Assembly (NCBI RefSeq): GCF_008298035.1
Contig: NZ_CP042910.1
Location: 6,510,001 to 6,574,000 of the forward strand
From: Gimesia maris
GTDB lineage: Bacteria > Planctomycetota > Planctomycetia > Planctomycetales > Planctomycetaceae
Direction: 5' to 3'
Length of the DNA stretch: 64,000 nucleotides
The position numbers and the translations under genes are program-made. Positions 17,370-27,776 of the stretch are shown here, in pieces (position 1 is the stretch's first letter; each line of letters opens with the position of its first letter). The notes under the pieces were generated by a model. It did no database searches. It had not been told where the DNA came from and was given only the letters and a program-made list of their open reading frames with translations.

Positions 17370-18533
17370 TCAGGAGGCCACACGTGCTTTCTGCACCAGA
17401 GACTCCGAGGGAAGTCGCTCGTATCCAAACATCTCGAATGCTTTTTGCCAGCGTTCGTAGATTTTCTTCTCCTGGGCGGCGTCCATTTCGTACTTGTTTT
17501 TCTTGTAGGATTTCTGATCCTTCAAATACGGCTGCATATTCTGCTCAAGCCCTTCAAAGCCTGAGAGATTCAGATGCTCATAAACTTTTCTGAGCTCACC
17601 TACCGGATCTTCTTCCAGGTCTTCAAATCGGACCTCATGCAACTGGCCTTCAGGCACGATTTTTCGATCGCGCTCGTAAACATTCAGGTGATTCACATAA
17701 ATATTCGACATGTCCTCTTCCAGTTTCTCCATATCCAGTGGAGCAAAACCATTATCACCAAACATGGTTTTCCGCAGATGCAGTGTCGAATTATAAACTT
17801 TATAGGGATCACGATAGATATATACAAACCGTGCATCAGGGAACATTTCCAGTAGAAACGGAATCCGGAAAGTATGTGTTGGTGACTTCAACAGAATATG
17901 TTTGTTGGCACCCGCTTTGTATGTCAGCTTCTTCATGAAATACAGAAACGTTTTTTTCCAGATTGATGTTTCCCGGGGAGTCAACTGGTCCAGTTCGTAA
18001 TAACGGTTATAGACTTCCGGTTGATCACTGAATGTGATAGCCAGGTATGGTGACATCAGATGCAGCAGCATGATAGACGTTTCATCTTCCTGGGGCAGAT
18101 CCCAGGTCACAGGCATATTATCCATGGGCCGCTGTTTTGGCAGCAGATGTTTTACGACGTGCTTCAGTACCCGCTCAGTTAACAGAAAGTGTGAGGGAAA
18201 CAGCATCGCTCCCATATTCGGATAAATAAACTGATCGTCCTTGGACATCAGGTTATGGAGTAATGTTGTCCCACTCCGCCAGTGCCCAATGATAAATACG
18301 GGGGGCTCGAGTTGCGTCTTTTTGACTTTGCGACTGTAGATCAGGTTTTCCAGCATGCTGAAAAAGGAATTGGACACGCTCAAGATACCCGAAGATATGA
18401 GTCGCCCCAGACCTGACCAGCGAATCCTGGGTCGCAGGCTCATCAGTTTGACAAAATTTGTGAATCCGATTCCAGACCAGACACAAAAAGGGCCTTGAGT
18501 CGATCCACTGTTCTTTTCCTGGGGTTTAGTCAT
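17370..18533 (-). CDS. PAPS-dependent sulfotransferase family protein
   Basis: A 387-aa sulfotransferase-fold protein. The 5'-phosphosulfate loop is PVFIIGHWRSGTTLLHN (about 78-94) and the 3'-phosphate motif is VYIYRDPYKVYNSTLHLRKT in the second half. It should transfer sulfate from PAPS to a hydroxyl or amine of a glycan, lipid or small molecule; the acceptor is unknown. A promoter match (AAGACA-N17-TATAAT) lies upstream on the same strand at 18667-18639. Planctomycetes are rich in sulfated-polysaccharide metabolism, but no linked glycan genes are seen here. Confidence 0.88.
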   Translation of the reverse strand: MTKPQEKNSGSTQGPFCVWSGIGFTNFVKLMSLRPRIRWSGLGRLISSGILSVSNSFFSMLENLIYSRKVKKTQLEPPVFIIGHWRSGTTLLHNLMSKDDQFIYPNMGAMLFPSHFLLTERVLKHVVKHLLPKQRPMDNMPVTWDLPQEDETSIMLLHLMSPYLAITFSDQPEVYNRYYELDQLTPRETSIWKKTFLYFMKKLTYKAGANKHILLKSPTHTFRIPFLLEMFPDARFVYIYRDPYKVYNSTLHLRKTMFGDNGFAPLDMEKLEEDMSNIYVNHLNVYERDRKIVPEGQLHEVRFEDLEEDPVGELRKVYEHLNLSGFEGLEQNMQPYLKDQKSYKKNKYEMDAAQEKKIYERWQKAFEMFGYERLPSESLVQKARVAS

Positions 18534-18638
18534 CTGGGGAGACTGTCCTGCTTTTATCTACACACTTCATAGCCCGACTAGCAAACGAATGCCCGTTTTC
18601 AGCATCGTTGATCAATTCAACACAGCTTGATGGTCAAT

Positions 18639-18667
18639 ATTATACTCGATAAATATGAGATTGTCTT
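18639..18667 (-). promoter_or_regulatory. Sigma-70-like promoter for the sulfotransferase gene
   Basis: On the minus strand AAGACA (-35, 4 of 6) is followed after exactly 17 bp by a perfect TATAAT. The predicted leader is about 100 nt. The remainder of the 461-bp gap (18534-18994) shows no supportable gene. Confidence 0.5.
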
Positions 18668-18994
18668 CGGGCAGGCAGAGTAGAATAGCTGCTATGGGTT
18701 TGTTTTTCTACCACAATATCCAAATTTGAACTGATCCGAATCACCGGACCCATAATGTATTTATTTCGGCATCCCACTTATCAGACTTCGATGAACTCTG
18801 CTGGTTCAACGCGAATACTTAATACAATGAGCCTGACACCGCAAAAGACGCGCATCCTTACCCCGTTTAAATTAACTGTTTACCCCCAGTTACACAATTG
18901 ACAGCAGAAAAAATTGTTTCACACCAGCCTAGATCAAGATGATAGTGAAACCTTGTATCCATCAGTCGGTCGTGGAATCAGAGAGAGATTCACT

Positions 18995-20527
18995 CTAATC
19001 CACCAGACCACATATCTGCTGGAAATCAGACTTTAATGATGAGTAAAGCTTTTGATACACGGGAAATGCCTGATTGTAGACTTTTTTATCTTTTGAATTG
19101 ACGCTGGTACTTTCGACGACCCGAATGGTCGCAGTACAGGCTTCGACCACATCCTTGTAAGCACCGGTCCCCGCGGCAGCCAGTAGCGCAACTCCATAAG
19201 CAGGCCCCTCTTCGGCATTGATGGTCACGACTTTTTGTCCGTAGGTATCCGCCTGAACCTGACGCCAGAATGGACTCCGGGCGCCTCCACCAGACAGGCG
19301 GATCTCTTTCACCGGAATATTCAGTTCCTGAATGATCTCCAGAGAATCTCGCATGGCATAGGTTGCCCCTTCGATCACCGCGCGACTCAGGTGAGATCGT
19401 CCGTGCCTCAAACTTAAACCAATCCATGCGGCCCGCGCAAAAGGATCAGCATGCGGTGTTCGTTCGCCTGTCAGATAAGGTAAAAAGAACAGACCTTCGC
19501 TGCCTGCTGGCGCTTCTGCTGCCTGAGCGGTAATCAGTTGATATGGATCCACTTTCTGCTTCCTGGCTGCAGCGACCTGCTGCTCACAGAGTTGATTACG
19601 ATACCACTGCAGACTTCCCCCGGCCGACAGCACAACGCCCATTACATGCCACTTATCACGAACAGCATGACAGAAAGTATGCACGCGGCCTTCGGGATCA
19701 ATCTGAACTTCATCACTGTGGGCGAACACCACACCACTGGTGCCCATCGTCGCAGAGATGACGCCTCGTTTTACAATCCCGTTTCCGATAGCGCCGGCAG
19801 CCTGATCACCGCCTCCCCCCACGACCGCCACGCCGGAGGGTAATCCCAGCAGACTCGCAGAAGCCTCAGTTAAATGCCCGCTGACATCCTCTGATTCATG
19901 AACTGCGGGCAATAAAGATTCGTCTAGTTCCAACTTGTTCAAAAGAGGACGACTCCATTTTCGTTGCCTGACATTCAGTAATAAGGTGCCTGAGGCATCA
20001 CTGACTTCCGTTGCGAATTCCCCCGTCAGGCGAAAACGAATGTAATCTTTGGGCAAGAGCACCTGAACCGTTTTGTCAAAATTCTTTGGTTCATGATTGC
20101 GCAACCAGAGAATCTTGGGAGCCGTGAAACCGGTCAAAGCGGGGTTGGCTACCATGCCGATCAGTTTTTTTCGACCGCCGGCCCGTTGCTCGATCTCGGC
20201 ACATTCCGCGGCAGTCCGCTGATCGTTCCAGAGTAGAGCGGGGCGAATGACTTCATGTTTCTTATTGAGAAACACACTGCCATGCATCTGACCGCTCAGA
20301 CCAATGCCTTTGACATCAGCGGGTTTGATTTTACCCGCTTTTAAGACCTTGCGGATACTCTTGATCGTTGCCTGCCACCAGTCCTCCGGGTTCTGTTCCG
20401 ACCAGCCAGGATGCGGACTGTAAAGGGGATATTCAACGGTAGCAGAAGACAGAATAGTTCCATCTTCCTGCATCGCCAGTGTTTTTGTCCCGCTGGTTCC
20501 GACATCCACTCCCAGAAAAACGGCCAT
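18995..20527 (-). CDS. xylB: Xylulokinase (FGGY family)
   Basis: FGGY carbohydrate kinase that phosphorylates D-xylulose to xylulose-5-phosphate for the pentose phosphate pathway. The 510-aa protein has the N-terminal phosphate motif DVGTSGTK at 8-15, the xylulokinase-type [12 protein letters not shown] near 75-86, [16 protein letters not shown] in the middle and the C-terminal [22 protein letters not shown] lies about 9 bp before the ATG. No xylose isomerase or transporter is adjacent. Confidence 0.94.
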   Translation of the reverse strand: MAVFLGVDVGTSGTKTLAMQEDGTILSSATVEYPLYSPHPGWSEQNPEDWWQATIKSIRKVLKAGKIKPADVKGIGLSGQMHGSVFLNKKHEVIRPALLWNDQRTAAECAEIEQRAGGRKKLIGMVANPALTGFTAPKILWLRNHEPKNFDKTVQVLLPKDYIRFRLTGEFATEVSDASGTLLLNVRQRKWSRPLLNKLELDESLLPAVHESEDVSGHLTEASASLLGLPSGVAVVGGGGDQAAGAIGNGIVKRGVISATMGTSGVVFAHSDEVQIDPEGRVHTFCHAVRDKWHVMGVVLSAGGSLQWYRNQLCEQQVAAARKQKVDPYQLITAQAAEAPAGSEGLFFLPYLTGERTPHADPFARAAWIGLSLRHGRSHLSRAVIEGATYAMRDSLEIIQELNIPVKEIRLSGGGARSPFWRQVQADTYGQKVVTINAEEGPAYGVALLAAAGTGAYKDVVEACTATIRVVESTSVNSKDKKVYNQAFPVYQKLYSSLKSDFQQICGLVD

Positions 20528-20601
20528 AGCTCAGATCCTTCTCTCAAAGTAAGTCACTCAATTGCAGCAAACAGAAACCAGACAGGAATTCATTCCGTCA
20601 C

Positions 20602-21366
20602 TTATTCAGGGCAGACACAACCTATCGGCTGGATTTCAGAGAGTTCACGCACCCAGATATTACGAAACTGTGTATCATTTCTATGAAACTGGAGTCGAAT
20701 CGGCAGTTTTTCTTCATGAGCCGTATAGAAAGGCGGCTGATGATAGAAGGTCGCCCCCTGCAGTTCAGTGTGGTTCTGAACGACAACACCATTTTGAATC
20801 ACAGTGACATATGCAGGTTTTACCAGCTGTCCGTATTCGTTAAAGCGAGGTGCGGTAAAAATAATATCATAAGTCTGCCATTCTCCAGGTTTTCTACAGG
20901 CATTCACGAGGGGGGGGTACTGCTTATAGATAGAGCCAGCCTGGCCATCAAAGTACGTTTTATTTTCGTAGGAATCCAGAATCTGAACTTCATACTTCCC
21001 CATCAGAAAGACGCCACTATTGCCGCGTCCCTGGCCATTCCCTTTCACCTTCTTCGGTGTCGCCCATTCAATATGCAGTTGGCAGTCCCCGAATGACTGC
21101 CTGGTTTCGATATCTTTTTTAGTAGTAATCGCATACCCGTCTTTGATTTTCCACTGATCCCCGTTTTTCCACTTGTCGAGATTTTTTCCGTCAAACAGGA
21201 CGATCGCATCGGAGGGAGGCTGATGAGGAGGCGTCTGTACGACTTCAGGCTCTTTCCAGATCAAACCATTTTTGTATTCTTCGACCAGATTTCCATAGGT
21301 GTGATAAGCGGTTCCCAGAAAAACAGTGATTACCAGAATCCGAAACGCTTTATGTAAACCTGTCAT
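20602..21366 (-). CDS. Exported DUF1080 (3-keto-disaccharide hydrolase-like) protein
   Basis: A 254-aa protein with a signal peptide (residues 6-25) and a single DUF1080 domain of concanavalin-like fold. Landmarks are [40 protein letters not shown] and the C-terminal [20 protein letters not shown]. Some DUF1080 proteins hydrolyse 3-keto-disaccharides; that activity is only inferred here. The frame is open to 21420, but the ATG at 21366 is preceded by GGGAGAA and places the signal peptide correctly. It lies in the same minus-strand block as xylB and an SDR gene. Confidence 0.88.
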   Translation of the reverse strand: MTGLHKAFRILVITVFLGTAYHTYGNLVEEYKNGLIWKEPEVVQTPPHQPPSDAIVLFDGKNLDKWKNGDQWKIKDGYAITTKKDIETRQSFGDCQLHIEWATPKKVKGNGQGRGNSGVFLMGKYEVQILDSYENKTYFDGQAGSIYKQYPPLVNACRKPGEWQTYDIIFTAPRFNEYGQLVKPAYVTVIQNGVVVQNHTELQGATFYHQPPFYTAHEEKLPIRLQFHRNDTQFRNIWVRELSEIQPIGCVCPE

Positions 21367-21449
21367 AATAATATTCTCCCGTATTATATTTATGCTTGAA
21401 TTAAAATATGAAGTGAGCATGATGATTCAGCAGCAATCAGACTGAAGGA

Positions 21450-22217
21450 TCAGTAATCGAGGCTGGCGCCCCCTTCGGCTTCAATCGCCTGCCCTGTCAG
21501 AAAACTGGAATCATCGGTCGCAAGAAATAAGGCCAGTTTCCCCATCTCTTCGATCGTTCCCATGCGTTTGAAAACCTGCAGGTCGGAGACCGTTTTCAAT
21601 GCATTCTCAGCATCAGGCAGGGACGCTGCCCAGTCACGCATAAGTGGCGTATCGATATTGCTCGGCAGGATCGCATTTACGCGCACTCCCGCTTCCCCCA
21701 GTTCGATTGCCAGTGACTTGGTAAAACTGACCTGCGCCCCTTTTGTCGAACAGTAAGCCGTCGAATGATGTTGCCCCAGCACGGCTGTCATGGACGACAT
21801 GTTAATAATCGTCCCTTTGGTTTTTCGCAGATGGGGCAGGGCATATTTCGCGCCGGCAAACGTACTCAGGAAGTTGACTCGCATCAACTGTTCCATTTCC
21901 TCAATGCTGGTTTCTTCCAGAGACATTGCCGGGGGATGCACGCCGGCATTATTGATGATGCAGTCCAGTCTGCCGAACTGTTCCACGACCAGATCGATCG
22001 CCGAGCGAATCTGTTCATGCTCGCCCACATCGCATTGCACGAACATCGCTTTACCCGGTCCTGTCTCATTAAGCTCACGTGCCAGATCCTGTCCGGCATG
22101 CAATCCTCGTGCGAGAATTGCTACATGGCCCCCCTCTGCACAAAACACACGTGAGCAGCCTTCGCCGATACCTTTACTGCCGCCAGTGACAATCACGACA
22201 CGATCTTGAAATCTCAT
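21450..22217 (-). CDS. Short-chain dehydrogenase/reductase
   Basis: A 255-aa classical SDR oxidoreductase with NAD(P) motif TGGSKGIG at 11-18, NNAG at 89-92, catalytic serine at 141/142 and the Y155-x3-K159 pair (YCSTK). The C-terminal LTGQAIEAEGGASLDY is the usual SDR end. The substrate is unknown. The frame is open to 22319, but the ATG at 22217 with GAGGGAA upstream gives the standard N-terminus MRFQDRVVIVTGG. Confidence 0.92.
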   Translation of the reverse strand: MRFQDRVVIVTGGSKGIGEGCSRVFCAEGGHVAILARGLHAGQDLARELNETGPGKAMFVQCDVGEHEQIRSAIDLVVEQFGRLDCIINNAGVHPPAMSLEETSIEEMEQLMRVNFLSTFAGAKYALPHLRKTKGTIINMSSMTAVLGQHHSTAYCSTKGAQVSFTKSLAIELGEAGVRVNAILPSNIDTPLMRDWAASLPDAENALKTVSDLQVFKRMGTIEEMGKLALFLATDDSSFLTGQAIEAEGGASLDY

Positions 22218-22488
22218 AGTTCCCTCAACGGATTTAACTTGCAGGATCAAACTGGGAACCAATATTGGAAATGTTCCAGTTCGCCATTTACGGTAACAAT
22301 TACCGGGAGGGAATTCCAATCCAACGCTGTTTCGAATCGAGGGGACTCGACTTAATAAATGTGGTTTATTTTTTCTGTGTACTGATTGTAACGAATTTAG
22401 ACTGTTTTCAGTTTTACTGCAGCATCTCCAACAACATTTGGACCGGGCATAATAGATTGAGAGACACGTTGATTAAATGTGACGCGCT

Positions 22489-23469
22489 CTAATAAGATGC
22501 CTGTTCAGAACCAATGCGTAAGATATCAGGCAACTCTGCCAGATTCAGATTTCCACCGCTGAGAACAGCAACCACTTTCTTGCCTGCAAATCGCGCCGGG
22601 TTTTTCAAGACCGCAGCCAGCGCCGCCGCACCGGCTCCTTCTGCCAGATTGTGAGTCTGCTTTAAAATATGGTAAGCGGCAATGCGCATCTCCTCTTCGC
22701 TGACCAGCAGAAAGTCATCTAATACTGACTGCATGATTTGCTGTGTGAATTCCGCGCCGGCACGCGTCGCGACCCCTTCTGCCCAGGTTGATGCGGTTGG
22801 CGTCGTGATTGCGGTTCCCGCTTTCCAGGACAGTTGATTCGCCGGAGCATTTTCAGCCTGCACGCCAATCACTTCCGTTTGAGGCCGCATGTACCGGGCT
22901 ACAATTCCCGTTCCACAGACGCCACTCCCCATGCCTACGGGGACCAGGATCACATCCGGGTTGGGAAGCGTGTCGAATATTTCGATCCCCTGCGTGCCTA
23001 CACCGGCAATCAGCTTTGGTTCATTGGCTGAATGAACGTAGCGCCGTTTACCATCGATCAGTTGCTCTTCGAGATACTGCTTGGCTTCATTGAAGTCTTC
23101 TCCCGCCTCAATGATCTCTGCCCCCAGCATACGAATCGCTTCGACTTTATCCGGATTGTTATTGCGGGGAACTACGATCGTACATTTCACTCCATACTTG
23201 CGTGCCGCAAATGCCAGTGACTGGCCATGGTTGCCTGTGGAACACCCCATGATTCCTGCCTGCCGTTCTTCTTCAGAAAGAGTACTTACCAGATTGATGC
23301 CGCCACGCACTTTGAATGCGCCTACTGGCTGGTGGTTCTCATGCTTCAGAAAAAGCTGTGTTCCGGTCAGTCGGCTCAAACCGGGCCATTCAATCAGCGG
23401 AGTCGGCGGCAAAATACTGTGAATACGGGGCAGGGCATCCTGGATATCCTGATAAGTCGGAGCTCGCAT
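22489..23469 (-). CDS. Threonine dehydratase-like PLP enzyme (fold type II)
   Basis: A 326-aa PLP-dependent enzyme of the threonine/serine dehydratase family. The PLP lysine is K53 in HQPVGAFKVRGG, the phosphate- or substrate-contact motif STGNHGQSLA follows, and the glycine-rich loop is PVGMGSGVCGTG. The C-terminal ACT regulatory domain of biosynthetic IlvA is absent, so a catabolic threonine/serine deaminase or a related racemase is more likely. The start is ATG at 23475 or 23469; the latter gives MRAPTYQDIQ. Confidence 0.88.
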   Translation of the reverse strand: MRAPTYQDIQDALPRIHSILPPTPLIEWPGLSRLTGTQLFLKHENHQPVGAFKVRGGINLVSTLSEEERQAGIMGCSTGNHGQSLAFAARKYGVKCTIVVPRNNNPDKVEAIRMLGAEIIEAGEDFNEAKQYLEEQLIDGKRRYVHSANEPKLIAGVGTQGIEIFDTLPNPDVILVPVGMGSGVCGTGIVARYMRPQTEVIGVQAENAPANQLSWKAGTAITTPTASTWAEGVATRAGAEFTQQIMQSVLDDFLLVSEEEMRIAAYHILKQTHNLAEGAGAAALAAVLKNPARFAGKKVVAVLSGGNLNLAELPDILRIGSEQASY

Positions 23470-23612
23470 AATCAATACCTGAAGCTGGAGTTTGACGAGA
23501 AGAACGTTTCACGAAAATTGTGACACATTTCTGCCTTTGAAGTTCGTTAGCTGGCCCCTGATTGTCAAGTAAGTAAAGCCCTGTTTTCAGGTTCTGCCCG
23601 GATCGCAGGTTC

Positions 23613-23641
23613 TTGCATCTGCTCTATACGCCTGCTATGAT
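23613..23641 (+). promoter_or_regulatory. Possible promoter for the PSC1/DUF1501 operon
   Basis: TTGCAT and TATGAT are separated by 17 bp, about 210 bp before the gene at 23851. The -10 matches 5 of 6 and the -35 only the TTG. The remaining 381-bp gap (23470-23850) shows no gene. Confidence 0.35.
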
Positions 23642-23850
23642 TTGATTTGAGACCGCTGCCGCTGATACGAACTTCAGCCAGCATTGATGAACCTGCCTGC
23701 TGAACTTTGGGAGTTCAGCTACCGTTAACACAATTCGTTACGGACCGGTATCACCAAACAGTTTTCAACGCGTTTGATGTACCAGGAATTCCAAGAAGAA
23801 ATCCATACCCCTGGTGCTTCTCACGCGTCCTCAACTGAGGGCGATTTAAA

Positions 23851-26064
23851 ATGCCTTGGGTAATACTTCGATCACTGATATGCTGCCTCGCCGTTCTGAG
23901 TCTGTGCCTTCCACCCGAAGCGGCTGCTGGCAAAGTGGACTTCAACCGGGATATCAGACCGATTCTCTCCCGAAACTGTTTTCATTGTCACGGCCCTGAT
24001 GCCACTCACCGCGAAGCAGACCTGCGGCTCGACAGGGAGCAGGGCCTGAAAGCAACAGACGCATCAGCGATAATCCATCCCGGACAACCAGATCAAAGCG
24101 TACTGTTTGAGCGAGTTTCCAGCAAGGATCCCGATCTGGTCATGCCCCCCGCAGATTCGGGGAAAAAGCTGAAACCAACTGAAGTCAATCTGATTCGACA
24201 ATGGATTGCGGAAGGTTCTCCCTGGTCTCAACACTGGTCGTATGTAAAACCACAGCCAGTCAAAACTCCAACCATCAAAGATCAGAGTTGGCCCGTTAAC
24301 TGGATCGATAACTTCATCCTGTCTCGACTGGAAGCAGAAAATCTGAAGCCCGCCGAGGAGGCCGATAAGGTCACGCTCATCCGTCGGCTGAGTTTCGATC
24401 TGACAGGACTGCCACCCACACCGGCAGAAGTAAAACGCTTCGTCGATGATCCCAGTCCTGCTGCCTACGAAAAACTCGTGGATCGACTGCTGGCCTCTCC
24501 GCACTATGGCGAGCGGATGGCGATTTACTGGCTGGATCTGGTTCGCTTTGCCGATACGGTCGGTTACCACGGCGATCAGGACCACCACATCTCACCTTAC
24601 CGGGATTACGTGATAGACGCCTTTAATCAAAACCTGTCTTATGATCAATTCGTCCGGGAGCAACTGGCCGGTGATTTGTTACCGGAACCGACTCTGCAGC
24701 AGAAAATAGCAACCGGATACAACCGCGTGCTCCAGACTTCACATGAAGGGGGTGTCCAGCGCAAGGAATATCTGGCGATTTATGCTGCCGACCGAATCCG
24801 AAACTTTTCCGCTGTTTTCATGGGTGCCACTATGGGGTGTTGCCAGTGCCACGATCATAAGTACGATCCCTATACCATTAAAGACTTTTATTCGATGGTC
24901 TCATTTTTTGCAGATATCGATGAGGACCAGCACTTAAGACGCGGTGCCGACCGAATTCCCACCATCCGTGAACCGGAAATCTTTCTTTATACAGACCAGG
25001 AAAATGCACAGATCGCTCAAATCGAATCCAGAATCAGAACTATCGAGATTTCATTGAAATCGACAGAGCAGAAACAGGAAAAGCAGCAACTCAAACAGGA
25101 ACTGGAGAAGCTGAAAAAATCGCGAGGAGCAATTGATCGCAGTGCGATGAAAACGATGATCACGGTATCAATCAAGCCCCGGGAAATTCGTATTCTCCCT
25201 CGCGGCAACTGGCTGGATGAAACAGGCCCCGTCGTACAACCTGCGATCCCCGAATTCCTGGGAACGTTGAAAAGTGATCACGCTCGACTGACTCGTCTGG
25301 ATCTGGCAGACTGGCTCTCCGATAGACAAGGCTACGGACCTTTGATGGCACGCGTGATGGCGAACCGCTTCTGGTATCTCTTCTTTGGTCGTGGAATTGC
25401 TCCTGTACTGGATGATTTTGGCGGACAGGGTGGTCCCCCACATTATCCTGAACTGCTCGATCAACTGGCGATCAAATTCCTGAATGATCAGTGGGATATG
25501 AAGCAGATGGTCAAGTTCATCGTCATGAGCCGTGCGTATCGTCAATCATCCATTGAGTCAACCGAACAGAGAACTGCAGACCCTTTTAACCACTGGCTTA
25601 ATCGACAGGCCCGTTTTCGCCTGCCGGCAGAAATGATTCGCGATAACGCACTCGCCGTGAGTGGATTATTAGTGACGGAGATTGGCGGTCCCAGTGTGAA
25701 GCCTTACCAGCCAGCTGGCTATTATCGGCACTTGAATTTTCCCAAACGAAAATATGTGGCAGATACTGATGACCGCCAATGGAGACGTGGACTGTATGTG
25801 CATTGGCAACGTCAATTCCTGCATCCGATGCTCAAAGCATTTGATGCCCCGAGTCGAGAAGAATGTACGGCACAACGCCCCCGCTCCAACACACCGATTG
25901 CAGCAATGACACTGCTTAACGATCCGACTTTTGTAGAATCCTCCCGGAAATTTGCTGAAGATATTGTCCGAACGGCGGAAAATCAGACTCTGCAAAAATT
26001 CAATACGCATTTATTAAAGCAACGTCGCGCCAACCAGAGAAAATGGAGCTGGAGGTTCTGCTGA
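23851..26064 (+). CDS. PSC1/DUF1549/DUF1553 protein, frameshifted at the 3' end
   Basis: A planctomycete-type exported protein of 737 aa in the uninterrupted frame. It has a signal peptide (1-26), a cytochrome-c-like PSC1 domain with haem motif CFHCH at 43-47, DUF1549 ([38 protein letters not shown]), a charged coiled-coil linker (about 388-430) and DUF1553 ([23 protein letters not shown]). The last 27 residues do not resemble DUF1553; the expected continuation lies in the -1 frame from 25983. The function is unproven; the gene pairs with the following DUF1501 gene. Confidence 0.9.
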   Translation: MPWVILRSLICCLAVLSLCLPPEAAAGKVDFNRDIRPILSRNCFHCHGPDATHREADLRLDREQGLKATDASAIIHPGQPDQSVLFERVSSKDPDLVMPPADSGKKLKPTEVNLIRQWIAEGSPWSQHWSYVKPQPVKTPTIKDQSWPVNWIDNFILSRLEAENLKPAEEADKVTLIRRLSFDLTGLPPTPAEVKRFVDDPSPAAYEKLVDRLLASPHYGERMAIYWLDLVRFADTVGYHGDQDHHISPYRDYVIDAFNQNLSYDQFVREQLAGDLLPEPTLQQKIATGYNRVLQTSHEGGVQRKEYLAIYAADRIRNFSAVFMGATMGCCQCHDHKYDPYTIKDFYSMVSFFADIDEDQHLRRGADRIPTIREPEIFLYTDQENAQIAQIESRIRTIEISLKSTEQKQEKQQLKQELEKLKKSRGAIDRSAMKTMITVSIKPREIRILPRGNWLDETGPVVQPAIPEFLGTLKSDHARLTRLDLADWLSDRQGYGPLMARVMANRFWYLFFGRGIAPVLDDFGGQGGPPHYPELLDQLAIKFLNDQWDMKQMVKFIVMSRAYRQSSIESTEQRTADPFNHWLNRQARFRLPAEMIRDNALAVSGLLVTEIGGPSVKPYQPAGYYRHLNFPKRKYVADTDDRQWRRGLYVHWQRQFLHPMLKAFDAPSREECTAQRPRSNTPIAAMTLLNDPTFVESSRKFAEDIVRTAENQTLQKFNTHLLKQRRANQRKWSWRFC

Positions 26065-26237
26065 CTTTATTGAATTCCAACCGGACCGCATTTTCTGCAA
26101 AGCCCACTTCCGCCAAATCATTGACTCACACCGGACTGGCAACGACAAACTCAAATCTGGATACGATTGAACTGGCAGCGTGGACTGAAGTCGCGCGAGC
26201 GCTGTTAAATCTGAATGAAGTGGTGACGAGGAACTGA
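25983..26237 (+). pseudogene. Out-of-frame C-terminal remainder of the DUF1553 domain
   Basis: Read one base back from the upstream gene, this stretch codes for [20 protein letters not shown] and continues to LAAWTEVARALLNLNEVV before TGA. That is the normal DUF1553 end and aligns with the same region of the paralogue at 55407. The frame changes at the A4 run 25979-25982; one extra A would restore a single frame of about 795 codons ending 4 bp before the DUF1501 start. Confidence 0.85.
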
Positions 26238-26241
26238 AACT

Positions 26242-27681
26242 ATGCTGAACTGGAACCAATTTCAAACCGGATTAAATCGTCGGACCTTCCTGAATAATAC
26301 CGGGGTTGGCCTGGGTGCGGCTGCGCTGGGAAGCCTTCTGAAAAGTGAGAACCTGCTCGCAGCAAAAAAACAGGCTGCAATGGGAGGACTTCCGGGATTA
26401 CCACATATCGCCCCTAAAGCTAAGCGGGTTATTTTTCTCTGTATGGCTGGCGGTCCGACTCACCTGGAGACATTCGACTACAAACCCAAACTGGCAGAAA
26501 TGGATGGAAAACCGTTCCCTGAAAGCTTTACCAAAGGGCAGCCAATCGCGCAGCTGCAGGGAAAAGAACTCAAATGCCAGGGGCCTTTAACCAGATTTCG
26601 TAAGTATGGACGCAATGGCCAGGAGATCAGTGACTTCCTTCCCTGGACCGCAAAGATTGCTGACGACATTTGCATTATCCGTTCGATGGTAACCGAACAG
26701 ATTAATCATGACCCTGCGCACACATTTCTCAACACGGGTACCGCAATCAGCGGTCGACCTTCAATGGGTTCCTGGATCACTTACGGTCTGGGGAGCGAAA
26801 CAGAAGAACTGCCAGGCTTTGTCGTTCTCACCAGTGTCGGAGGACGAAACCCACAACCGATTGCATCGCGACAGTGGGGCACAGGGTTTCTTCCCAGTCG
26901 CTACCAGGGCGTCCAGTTCAACTCGACCGGCGATCCAGTAAACTACCTCAAGAATCCGGAAGGCATCAGCAATTCCCAACAGAAACAATTGATTGAAACT
27001 ATCCAGAAACTGGATCGCTATCGAAATGAACGTGTCACCAATCCGGAAATCGACACTCGAATTGCCGCCTATGAAATGGCCTTCATGATGCAGACCTCGG
27101 TCCCCGAACTGATGGATCTTTCCGGGGAAACCAGGCAGACCCTGGAGATGTATGGTGCTGAACCCGGTTCGGGCAGTTATGCGAATAACTGCCTCTTGGC
27201 ACGGCGACTGGCCGAACGGGGTTCCCGATTTATTCACCTGTATCACCGTGGCTGGGACCACCATGGAGACCTGGTTCGCTACATGAATACCTGTTGCGGA
27301 TTAACTGATAAACCGACCTGGGCTTTGATCAATGATCTCAAACAACGGGGCATGCTGGACGAAACCCTCGTGATCTGGGGAGGGGAATTTGGCAGAACTC
27401 CCATGTTCCAGGGGAAAGGGGGAGCAGGTCGTGACCACCATATTAAGGGTTTTTCCATGTGGATGGCCGGGGGTGGAATAAAAGGTGGAATTACCTATGG
27501 CGAAACCGATGAACTGGGCTATAATTCAGTAGAGAATATTGTACACGTTCGTGATCTGCATGCCACGATGCTGCATTTGCTGGGAATCAACCATCATCAA
27601 TTCAGTGTCGAATTCCAGGGTTTGGATACCAGACTCACGGGTGTCGAAGAAGCACACGTCATCGATCAGATACTGACGTAG
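26242..27681 (+). CDS. DUF1501 protein with Tat-type signal
   Basis: A 479-aa member of the DUF1501 family, which has an alkaline-phosphatase/sulfatase-like fold. A twin-arginine-like start (NRRTFLNN, then a Gly/Ala/Leu stretch) suggests Tat export. Recognisable blocks are GGPTHLETFDYKP, IRSMVTEQINHDPAHTFLNT, GWDHHGDL and VIWGGEFGRTPM. The enzymatic role is unknown; planctomycete DUF1501 genes almost always follow PSC1/DUF1549/DUF1553 genes, as here with a 4-bp gap after the restored frame. A strong terminator follows. Confidence 0.93.
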   Translation: MLNWNQFQTGLNRRTFLNNTGVGLGAAALGSLLKSENLLAAKKQAAMGGLPGLPHIAPKAKRVIFLCMAGGPTHLETFDYKPKLAEMDGKPFPESFTKGQPIAQLQGKELKCQGPLTRFRKYGRNGQEISDFLPWTAKIADDICIIRSMVTEQINHDPAHTFLNTGTAISGRPSMGSWITYGLGSETEELPGFVVLTSVGGRNPQPIASRQWGTGFLPSRYQGVQFNSTGDPVNYLKNPEGISNSQQKQLIETIQKLDRYRNERVTNPEIDTRIAAYEMAFMMQTSVPELMDLSGETRQTLEMYGAEPGSGSYANNCLLARRLAERGSRFIHLYHRGWDHHGDLVRYMNTCCGLTDKPTWALINDLKQRGMLDETLVIWGGEFGRTPMFQGKGGAGRDHHIKGFSMWMAGGGIKGGITYGETDELGYNSVENIVHVRDLHATMLHLLGINHHQFSVEFQGLDTRLTGVEEAHVIDQILT

Positions 27682-27705
27682 CATGGCACTAGAAGTCCCT
27701 GAGAA

Positions 27706-27743
27706 GCGCCCCGATGAACTTTCATCGGGGCGTTTTCTTTTTC
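27706..27743 (+). terminator. Intrinsic terminator after DUF1501
   Basis: An 11-bp perfect stem (CGCCCCGATGA with TCATCGGGGCG) and a 4-nt loop are followed by a T-rich run (TTTTCTTTTT). It separates this operon from the convergent purB gene. Confidence 0.95.
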
Positions 27744-27776
27744 TGCTGTATCGGGAACTTGTGCAACTGAAAGAAG

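Noticed and set aside
18534..18994. Small ORFs in the gap before xylB
   Set aside because: Frames are under 30 codons without ribosome-binding sites; only the minus-strand promoter match is supported.
25974..25990. Programmed -1 ribosomal frameshift
   Set aside because: The sequence GCGGAAAATC does not form a canonical X-XXY-YYZ heptamer in the zero frame and I see no downstream stem, so an indel in the A run is the simpler explanation.
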